Shown here: piece after piece, positions 23,593-28,356 of the stretch | Layout of the letters: the number at the start of each line of letters is the position of its first letter | How positions within the stretch are numbered: position 1 is the stretch's first letter | Source: Clostridia bacterium | GTDB lineage: Bacteria; Bacillota; Clostridia; Oscillospirales; SIG627 | Direction: 5' to 3' | Length of the DNA: 28,356 nucleotides | Assembly: GCA_017453605.1 (NCBI GenBank) | Contig: JAFTEP010000152.1 | Coordinates: forward strand, 1 to 28,356 | The notes under the pieces: model-generated | The model's database searches: none | Seen by the model: the letters and a program-made list of their open reading frames with translations, nothing else | What the model was told of the DNA's origin: nothing | Translations under genes and position numbers: made by a program

Positions 23593-24335
23593 TAAAACTA
23601 AAGACACAGGATCAGCTTGACAAAATGAGAGAGAGCTGCCGGATCGCCTCGGGCGCAAGGTCCCTGGCGGGCAGGCTGGTCCGTCCGGGACTGACGCTCA
23701 AAGAGCTCGACCGGGCGATCCGCGGCTTCATCGAAGAGCACGGCGCGAGACCCTCGTTCTTAAACTACGCAGGTTTCCCCGCCAGCGCCTGCATAAGCGT
23801 GAACGAAGTCGTCATCCACGGCATCCCGGACGAAAGGGAACTCAAAGAGGGCGATATAGTGAGCGTGGACGTGGGAGCGTTCAAGAACGGCTTCCACGGG
23901 GACTGCGCGGACACCTTCGCGGTGGGAAGCATCAGTCCCGAGGCGCAGAGGCTCATCGACGTCACCAGACAGAGCTTCTGGGACGGCATCGCCGAGGCGA
24001 AGCCGGGACAGCGGATCGGAGACGTCTCCGCCGCGGTCCAGAAGACGGCAGAGAGCGCCGGCTACGGCGTGGTGAGGGAATACGTGGGACACGGAGTGGG
24101 CGAGAACCTGCACGAGGATCCCGAGGTCCCCAACTACGGCAGACCGGGGCACGGTCCGAGGCTCTGGAGCGGGATGACGATCGCGGTGGAACCGATGATT
24201 ACGCAGTTTTCCCCGCAGATCAGGGTGCTCGACGACGAGTGGACCGTCGTGACGGTGGACCGCGGGCTTGCAGCCCACTACGAAAACACCGTGCTCATCA
24301 CCGACGGCGGACCCGTGATACTCACCCGGGACTGA
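23589..24335 (+). CDS. map: Methionine aminopeptidase, type I
   Basis: It removes the N-terminal Met from new proteins. The 248-residue enzyme retains the five metal ligands at Asp94, Asp105, His168, Glu201 and Glu232, within VSVDVG, HGDCADTF, VGHGVG, EPM and HYENTV. The start at 23589 overlaps the adk stop (ATGA); the longer open frame upstream lies inside adk. It lacks the N-terminal SEC-C zinc motif found in some homologs. Confidence 0.97.
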   Translation: MIKLKTQDQLDKMRESCRIASGARSLAGRLVRPGLTLKELDRAIRGFIEEHGARPSFLNYAGFPASACISVNEVVIHGIPDERELKEGDIVSVDVGAFKNGFHGDCADTFAVGSISPEAQRLIDVTRQSFWDGIAEAKPGQRIGDVSAAVQKTAESAGYGVVREYVGHGVGENLHEDPEVPNYGRPGHGPRLWSGMTIAVEPMITQFSPQIRVLDDEWTVVTVDRGLAAHYENTVLITDGGPVILTRD

Positions 24336-24338
24336 AAA

Positions 24339-24611
24339 ATGGACCAGATGGATTTAGGAACGATCGTTTTATCGAGAGCAGGCAGAGATTCCGGAAGGCT
24401 TTTCGCCGTGGTCGCAAAGCCCGAGGAAAATTTCCGGCTGATCGCGGACGGCAGGCTGAGGCGCGTCGAGCGCCCGAAGAGAAAGAAGCTCAGGCATCTT
24501 CTCAGGGCGGGCGAAAGCGCCGTGATAAAGAGCCTGGCAGTTTCGGGAGGCCTTACGAATTCTCTGCTGAGAAAAGAACTTGCGCTTTTTGAAAAGAGCA
24601 AAGAAAGCTGA
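24339..24611 (+). CDS. KOW-domain RNA-binding protein (L14e-like)
   Basis: The 90-residue protein has an N-terminal KOW-like module, LGTIVLSRAGRDSGRLFAVV, followed by a basic stretch (RRVERPKRKKLRH) and a helical tail. It belongs to the small KOW RNA-binding family commonly found between map and infA in Clostridia and relatives. Its role is unproven; ribosome association is inferred from the basic residues and position. It starts 3 nt after map. Confidence 0.85.
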   Translation: MDQMDLGTIVLSRAGRDSGRLFAVVAKPEENFRLIADGRLRRVERPKRKKLRHLLRAGESAVIKSLAVSGGLTNSLLRKELALFEKSKES

Positions 24612-24626
24612 GGTGTTACACCGGAT

Positions 24627-24842
24627 ATGGCAAAAGAAGACTGCATGGAATTTGAGGGCGTGGTCTTAGAAAACCTTCCCAATGCAACCTTCAAGGTGAA
24701 GCTGCCCAACGAAATGGTGATACTCGCGCACATTTCGGGAAAGATGCGGCTGCACTACATCAAGATAATCCCCGGGGACCGGGTCCTTTTGGAGGTCAGC
24801 GTCTACGATCCCACCAAGGGCAGGATCATCCGCCGGCTCTGA
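24627..24842 (+). CDS. infA: Translation initiation factor IF-1
   Basis: IF-1 occupies the A site of the 30S subunit during initiation. The 71-residue product has the OB-fold pattern: EFEGVVLENLPNATFKVKL, LAHISGKMRLHYIKIIPGD and DPTKGRIIRRL. It has MAKEDCMEFEG at the N-terminus where most relatives have MAKEDVIEVEG. GAGGTG lies upstream of the ATG. It precedes rpmJ in the canonical order. Confidence 0.97.
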   Translation: MAKEDCMEFEGVVLENLPNATFKVKLPNEMVILAHISGKMRLHYIKIIPGDRVLLEVSVYDPTKGRIIRRL

Positions 24843-24888
24843 AAGAAAAACAAACAGGAATAAAGATTTTAGATTATGGAGGTAAAAA

Positions 24889-25002
24889 ATGAAAGTAAAA
24901 CCTTCCGTTAAGAAGATCTGTGAAAAGTGCAAGATCATCAGAAGAAAAGGAATCGTCATGGTGATCTGCGAGAACCCGAAACACAAACAAAAACAGGGTT
25001 GA
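24889..25002 (+). CDS. rpmJ: 50S ribosomal protein L36, zinc type
   Basis: L36 is the smallest protein of the 50S subunit. The 37-residue product has the zinc ligands Cys11, Cys14, Cys27 and His32 in MKVKPSVKKICEKC and CENPKH. ATGGAGGT lies 5-8 nt before the ATG. The gene is too short for routine ORF calling but unmistakable, and sits between infA and rpsM as expected. Confidence 0.97.
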   Translation: MKVKPSVKKICEKCKIIRRKGIVMVICENPKHKQKQG

Positions 25003-25018
25003 TTATAGGAGGAAAGTT

Positions 25019-25387
25019 ATGGCTCGAATTGCAGGCGTTGATATCCCCAGAGAAAAGCGCGTCGAGATCGGCTTGACGTACATTTTCGGTATCGGCAGGA
25101 CCTCGTCCAACAAGATCCTCGAGGCTACCGGAGTCGATCCGGATATCAGAGTTAAAGACCTCACCGACGACCAGATCGCAAAGCTGCGTGAAGTCATCGA
25201 GAACGACTACGTCGTCGAAGGCGACCTGAGAAGGAACATCGCCTACGACATCAAGAGAATGAAGGACATCGGCTGCTACAGAGGCATCCGTCACCGCAAG
25301 GGTCTGCCCGTGAGAGGTCAGCGCACCAAGACCAACGCCAGAACCAGAAAAGGTCCCGCCAAGACCATCGCCAATAAGAAGAAGTAA
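25019..25387 (+). CDS. rpsM: 30S ribosomal protein S13
   Basis: S13 lies in the 30S head and contacts P-site tRNA and the L5 bridge. The 122-residue product has MARIAGVDIPREKRVEIGLT, the helix-hairpin region IGRTSSNKIL, and the basic C-terminal RHRKGLPVRGQRTKTNARTR followed by a KKK end. AGGAGG precedes the ATG 16 nt after rpmJ. Confidence 0.98.
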   Translation: MARIAGVDIPREKRVEIGLTYIFGIGRTSSNKILEATGVDPDIRVKDLTDDQIAKLREVIENDYVVEGDLRRNIAYDIKRMKDIGCYRGIRHRKGLPVRGQRTKTNARTRKGPAKTIANKKK

Positions 25388-25402
25388 GGAGGAAGACCAA
25401 GG

Positions 25403-25795
25403 ATGGCACAGGCAAAAAAGGTCGTCAAGAGAAGACGCGAACGCAAGAACATCGAGAAGGGCGCGGCTCATATCCGCTCCACTTACAACAACACCATCGT
25501 CACCATCACCGACGTGAACGGAAACGCCATTTCGTGGGCTTCCGCCGGTGAGCTCGGATTCAAGGGCTCGAAGAAATCGACACCCTTCGCCGCTCAGTCC
25601 GCGGCAGAGACCGCCGCAAAGGCCGCCATGGAGCACGGTCTGAAGACCGTCGAGGTCTTTGTGAAGGGCCCCGGACAGGGCAGAGAGAGCGCGATCCGCG
25701 CGCTCCAGACCGCCGGACTCGACATCACACTCATCAAGGACGTCACCCCGATCCCTCACAACGGCTGCCGTCCGCCCAAGAGAAGAAGAGTCTGA
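25403..25795 (+). CDS. rpsK: 30S ribosomal protein S11
   Basis: S11 lines the mRNA path in the platform. The 130-residue product includes KGAAHIRSTYNNTIVTITD, the GFKGSKKSTPFAAQSAAE block and the signature VTPIPHNGCRPPKRRRV at the end. AAGGAGGAAG lies ahead of the ATG. It is followed by a 62-nt spacer with a hairpin before rpsD. Confidence 0.98.
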   Translation: MAQAKKVVKRRRERKNIEKGAAHIRSTYNNTIVTITDVNGNAISWASAGELGFKGSKKSTPFAAQSAAETAAKAAMEHGLKTVEVFVKGPGQGRESAIRALQTAGLDITLIKDVTPIPHNGCRPPKRRRV

Positions 25796-25820
25796 GACAA
25801 AAAATCTGAAGAAAGGGAAA

Positions 25821-25846
25821 AGTTTTTCAAAAACAAGAGAAAAACT
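25821..25846 (+). promoter_or_regulatory. Hairpin in the rpsK-rpsD spacer, directly ahead of rpsD
   Basis: Perfect 8-bp arms AGTTTTTC (25821-25828) and GAAAAACT (25839-25846) enclose a 10-nt loop. The rpsD ATG is at 25858, and no good ribosome binding site lies between. The nearest purine run, GAAAGGG at 25811-25817, is about 40 nt from the ATG but would be about 14 nt away if the hairpin folds. A translational control site is inferred. Confidence 0.5.
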
Positions 25847-25857
25847 CGGTATTATTT

Positions 25858-26484
25858 ATGGCTAAGTACACCGGCCCCGCCTGCAGACAGTGCCGCAGAG
25901 AGGGCACCAAGCTGTTTTTGAAGGGCGAACGCTGCTTTACCGACAAGTGCGCTCTGACCAGACGCGCCGTCATCCCCGGCCAGCACGGAATGGGCCGCAG
26001 GATGACCAAGGAATACGGCACTCAGCTCAGAGAAAAGCAGAAGGCCAAGAGATATTACGGCATCCTCGAGAAGCAGTTCAGGAACTACTTTGAGAAGGCC
26101 TTCAAACAGGAAGGTATGGCGGGCGACAACCTGCTTATCATGGTCGAGAGAAGACTGGACAACGTCGCCTACAGGATGGGCATCGGCGAGAGCCGCAGGG
26201 AAGCAAGACAGCTTGTCAGACACGGACACTTCACGGTCAACGGCAGAAACGCCAACATCCCCTCCATGCTCGTCAAGCCGGGTGACGTGATCGCCGTCAA
26301 GGACAAGTCCAAGGCGACCGAAAAGTTCAAGACTCTGATCGAGAACACCGCTTCCAGAGCGGTCCCCGCGTGGCTCGAAGCGGACAAGGAGAACTTCACC
26401 GCGAAGGTCGTCTCCATGCCCACCAGAGACAGCGTCGACTTCGAGATCGAGGAGCACCTCATCGTCGAGCTCTATTCTAAATAA
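25858..26484 (+). CDS. rpsD: 30S ribosomal protein S4, zinc-binding type
   Basis: S4 begins assembly of the 30S body and, in studied species, represses its own operon. The 208-residue product has the zinc site Cys9, Cys12, Cys26 and Cys31, then IPGQHGMGRR, and the S4 RNA-binding domain VERRLDNVAYRMGIGESRRE with HGHFTVNGRNANIPS. The start follows the family N-terminus MAKYTGPACRQCRREG, but the usual strong ribosome binding site is missing here, unlike all its neighbours. Confidence 0.97.
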   Translation: MAKYTGPACRQCRREGTKLFLKGERCFTDKCALTRRAVIPGQHGMGRRMTKEYGTQLREKQKAKRYYGILEKQFRNYFEKAFKQEGMAGDNLLIMVERRLDNVAYRMGIGESRREARQLVRHGHFTVNGRNANIPSMLVKPGDVIAVKDKSKATEKFKTLIENTASRAVPAWLEADKENFTAKVVSMPTRDSVDFEIEEHLIVELYSK

Positions 26485-26512
26485 CCCTCGGATTTTCAGT
26501 TTTGAACCGTAT

Positions 26513-26532
26513 GCCGGAAGAAAGTTTCCGGC
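26513..26532 (+). other. Small hairpin in the rpsD-rpoA spacer
   Basis: Arms GCCGGAA (26513-26519) and TTCCGGC (26526-26532), extended by one G.T pair, close over AAAG. It lies in the 88-nt spacer before rpoA. No T run follows, so it is not a full terminator. It may be an RNA processing or stabilising element. Confidence 0.45.
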
Positions 26533-26572
26533 GGCTTGAAATGTGTTCTTAATACTTATAGGAGGGCAATTA

Positions 26573-27523
26573 ATGATAGAAATAGAAAGGCCGAATATCA
26601 AAACCGTCGAACAGAGCGAAGATCTGTCCTACGGTGTGTTTGAGATCGAGCCCCTCGAGAGAGGCTTCGGGCTGACGCTCGGGAACGCTCTCAGGAGGAT
26701 CCTTCTCAGTTCGCTTCCCGGCGTCGCCGTGACCAGCGTCAAGATCGACGGAGTTCTCCACGAGATCTCGACCTGCCCCGGAGTCAGGGAGGACGTGACC
26801 GAGATCATCCTCAACGTCAAGGGTATCACCGCCAAGCTCTTCACCAACCAGCCGAAGACGGTCATCATCGACGTCAGCGGCGAATGCGAAGTCACGGCGG
26901 GCGACATCAAGTGCGATTCCGATATAGAGATCCTCAATCCGGAGCATCATCTGTGCACCGTCGCGGAGGGCGGCAAGTTCTACATGGAACTGACCTTCGA
27001 CAGCGGCAGAGGCTACGTCTCGTCGGAAAAGAACAAGCTCAACCATACCCCTGCCATCGGCACGATCTACACCGATTCGATATACACTCCCGTCCTCAAG
27101 GTCAACTACGCCGTGGACAACGCGCGTGTGGGCGACAAGATGGAGCTGGACAAGCTGACTCTCGAGGTCCAGACCGACGCGACGATCTCCGCCAAGGAAG
27201 CGATCAGTCTCGCGGCAAAGATCCTCAACGAGCATCTGAACCTGTTCATCAATCTGTCCGCTCAGGCGCAGAACGCGGAGATCATGGTCGACCGCGAGGA
27301 GACGATCAAGGAGAAAGTCCTTGAAACCACAATCGAAGAGCTCGATATGTCGGTGCGTTCCTTCAACTGCCTGAAGAGAGCCGGAATCGACACCGTCGAA
27401 GACCTCATCAACCGCACCGAGGAGGACATGATCAAGGTCCGCAACCTCGGCAAGAAGAGCCTGGAAGAGGTCATCGCGAAGCTCAAATCCCTCGGTCTCG
27501 AACTCAAGCACGAGGACGACTGA
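26573..27523 (+). CDS. rpoA: RNA polymerase alpha subunit
   Basis: Alpha dimerises to nucleate RNA polymerase and contacts promoter UP elements and activators. The 316-residue product has the N-terminal assembly domain, with RGFGLTLGNALRRILLSSLP near the start, and the C-terminal helix-hairpin-helix domain, with SVRSFNCLKRAGIDTVEDLI and VRNLGKKSLEEV. I use the ATG at 26573, with AGGAGGG upstream; the longer frame from 26543 adds 10 residues unlike the family. Confidence 0.98.
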   Translation: MIEIERPNIKTVEQSEDLSYGVFEIEPLERGFGLTLGNALRRILLSSLPGVAVTSVKIDGVLHEISTCPGVREDVTEIILNVKGITAKLFTNQPKTVIIDVSGECEVTAGDIKCDSDIEILNPEHHLCTVAEGGKFYMELTFDSGRGYVSSEKNKLNHTPAIGTIYTDSIYTPVLKVNYAVDNARVGDKMELDKLTLEVQTDATISAKEAISLAAKILNEHLNLFINLSAQAQNAEIMVDREETIKEKVLETTIEELDMSVRSFNCLKRAGIDTVEDLINRTEEDMIKVRNLGKKSLEEVIAKLKSLGLELKHEDD

Positions 27524-27547
27524 GGAGAAAAACAGGAGGAAAAAATT

Positions 27548-28024
27548 ATGCCCGGAACAAGAAAACTCGGCAGAACAACAGACCACAGAATGTCAATGCT
27601 CCGCGGGCAGGTCACCTATCTTCTCGAAAAGGGCAGGATAGAGACCACCGTCACCAGAGCAAAGGAAGTCAAAGCTCTGACCGATAAAATGATAACGCTC
27701 GGAAAGAGCGGGACTCTCGCCGCCAAGAGGCAGGCGATGACCTTCATCACCAAGGAGGACGTCGTCAAGAAGCTGTTCGACGTCGTCGCGCCGACGTTTA
27801 CCGACAAGAACGGCGGTTACACCAGAGTCCTTCGGATCGGACCCCGCCGCGGAGACGCCGCTGAAATGGCTCTCGTCGAGGTCATCGGCTTCGAGCCCAA
27901 GCCCGAAGAGGACAAGAAGGCAAAGAAGCCCGCGAAGGCTTCCAAGAAGGAAGATAAGAAGGAAGACGCAAAAGAGGAAAAGAAGGCTGAAAAGCCCGAG
28001 GCGTCCGAAGAAGCACAGGCTTGA
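27548..28024 (+). CDS. rplQ: 50S ribosomal protein L17 with Lys/Glu-rich C-terminal extension
   Basis: L17 lies near the tunnel exit. The first roughly 115 residues are the normal protein: RKLGRTTDHRMSMLRGQVTY, LEKGRIETTVTRAKEVK and GGYTRVLRIGPRRGDAAEMA. Usual L17 in this phylum is about 112-130 residues; this one has 158, because of a low-complexity tail rich in Lys, Glu and Ala from about residue 115. AGGAGG precedes the ATG. It closes the cluster and is followed by a long hairpin. Confidence 0.96.
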   Translation: MPGTRKLGRTTDHRMSMLRGQVTYLLEKGRIETTVTRAKEVKALTDKMITLGKSGTLAAKRQAMTFITKEDVVKKLFDVVAPTFTDKNGGYTRVLRIGPRRGDAAEMALVEVIGFEPKPEEDKKAKKPAKASKKEDKKEDAKEEKKAEKPEASEEAQA

Positions 28025-28039
28025 AATAAGTGATCCGGG

Positions 28040-28080
28040 CTCGCCTACGGCTGCCGCAAGACGCGGCCGCCGTAGGCGAG
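28040..28080 (+). terminator. Strong hairpin after rplQ, probable operon terminator
   Basis: Perfect 12-bp arms CTCGCCTACGGC (28040-28051) and GCCGTAGGCGAG (28069-28080) carry an inner CCGC/GCGG stem with an AAGA-type loop. Only three T residues follow, so it is weaker than a textbook terminator. It sits 16 nt after the last gene. Confidence 0.6.
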
Positions 28081-28097
28081 TTTAACGCTACGCGTTT

Positions 28098-28124
28098 CAC
28101 TTGAAAATCTGCGATTTTCAAGTG
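28098..28124. repeat. 27-nt perfect palindrome, copy A of the CACTTG...CAAGTG family
   Basis: Arms CACTTGAAAATC (28098-28109) and GATTTTCAAGTG (28113-28124) pair perfectly around TGC. It is identical to the palindrome at 28143-28169 and related to the one at 7211-7237. Confidence 0.85.
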
Positions 28125-28142
28125 TATCGGTCGCTGCGCTCT

Positions 28143-28169
28143 CACTTGAAAATCTGCGATTTTCAAGTG
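28143..28169. repeat. 27-nt perfect palindrome, copy B of the CACTTG...CAAGTG family
   Basis: It is identical to the copy at 28098 and starts 45 nt after it. Different sequence lies between, so the two were not made by simple slippage of a short unit. Confidence 0.85.
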
Positions 28170-28176
28170 GATCGAT

Positions 28177-28208
28177 CCCGAAAAAACGCCGTCGGCTTAT
28201 TTTTCGGG
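28177..28208. repeat. Inverted repeat CCCGAAAAA / TTTTTCGGG
   Basis: Nine-bp arms at 28177-28185 and 28200-28208, with an inner GCC/GGC stem, form another hairpin in the array. On either strand the A/T tract is part of the stem. Confidence 0.7.
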
Positions 28209-28209
28209 G

Positions 28210-28236
28210 TTGATCAAAAGCGCTGCTTTTGATCAA
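28210..28236. repeat. 27-nt perfect palindrome with TTGATC ends
   Basis: Arms TTGATCAAAAGC (28210-28221) and GCTTTTGATCAA (28225-28236) pair perfectly around GCT. The sequence differs from the CACTTG family but the 12-3-12 geometry is the same. Confidence 0.85.
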
Positions 28237-28240
28237 GCTC

Positions 28241-28356
28241 TCGCGCGCTTATCGCCGTCAGAAACGCTTCGCGTTTCTTCCTCCCCTCGGCGCGCGGACT
28301 CGCGCGTCAAGCGCGCTCGTCGGCGGTGTTTTTTCCGTGGGAGACCCACGGAAAAA
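28241..28356. repeat. Dispersed structured repeat, copy 2 (cut by the window end)
   Basis: It matches 7244-7362 in the same orientation on the + strand. Hairpin 1 has arms AGAAACGC (28260-28267) and GCGTTTCT (28271-28278). The CGCGCG hairpin is unchanged. Hairpin 3 is a perfect stem with arms reading CCGTGGG and CCCACGG extended by T/A pairs around AGA, and the window ends inside its right arm. Confidence 0.85.

Noticed and set aside
26536..26560. Possible promoter before rpoA (TTGAAA with TATAGG)
   Set aside because: The spacing of 15 nt is too short and the -10 is poor.
28098..28236. Regularly placed palindromes as a possible CRISPR array
   Set aside because: Only two identical units occur, separated by 18 nt, other palindromes differ in sequence, and no cas gene is present.

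Overview
The window comes from a moderately high-GC bacterium of the phylum Bacillota, most likely class Clostridia (an Oscillospirales-like or related gut lineage). The evidence is the Bacillota-style S10-spc-alpha ribosomal gene order with a KOW protein between map and infA, zinc-type S14, S4 and L36, strong AGGAGG ribosome binding sites, lipoproteins with short LxSC lipoboxes, and a G5-M23 cell-wall hydrolase typical of Gram-positive cells. The exact taxon cannot be read from the sequence. No rRNA, tRNA, CRISPR array, prophage or transposase was seen.

Region 1 (1-719): the 3' part of an Lgt-like membrane protein gene on the + strand, then two hairpin terminators that also serve the convergent operon. 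Region 2 (854-7087, - strand): a five-gene operon read from right to left. It encodes two paralogous lipoproteins with metallo-beta-lactamase folds, RsmI (16S rRNA 2'-O-methyltransferase), RarA/MgsA (AAA+ recombination factor) and a single-pass membrane protein of unknown function. Region 3 (7088-7413): a small non-coding island with a 27-nt palindrome and a roughly 119-bp repeat, lying between two versions of the 3' end of the next gene. Region 4 (7414-9337, - strand): a G5/M23 peptidoglycan hydrolase with its own sigma-A promoter. Region 5 (9340-10054): a decayed C-terminal copy of the unknown membrane protein of region 2, followed by GC-rich hairpins. Region 6 (10055-11076, - strand): a lipoprotein gene with a long leader and a good promoter. 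Region 7 (11077-12019): non-coding, AT-rich at its start.

Region 8 (12020-28024, + strand): a complete S10-spc-alpha cluster of 32 genes, from a perfect TATAAT promoter and a roughly 305-nt leader to rplQ: rpsJ, rplC, rplD, rplW, rplB, rpsS, rplV, rpsC, rplP, rpmC, rpsQ, rplN, rplX, rplE, rpsN, rpsH, rplF, rplR, rpsE, rpmD, rplO, secY, adk, map, KOW protein, infA, rpmJ, rpsM, rpsK, rpsD, rpoA, rplQ. The genes are tightly spaced and co-directional. Small hairpins sit in front of rpsD and rpoA. S3 and L17 carry unusual charged C-terminal tails. Region 9 (28025-28356): a terminator-like hairpin and then a dense run of palindromes that includes a second copy of the region 3 repeat, cut by the window edge.

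The most unusual signal is this palindrome and repeat family. The two copies of the roughly 119-bp repeat differ mainly inside their hairpin arms, and those changes are compensatory, so base pairing is preserved. Several separate palindromes share the same geometry of 12-bp arms around a 3-nt loop.
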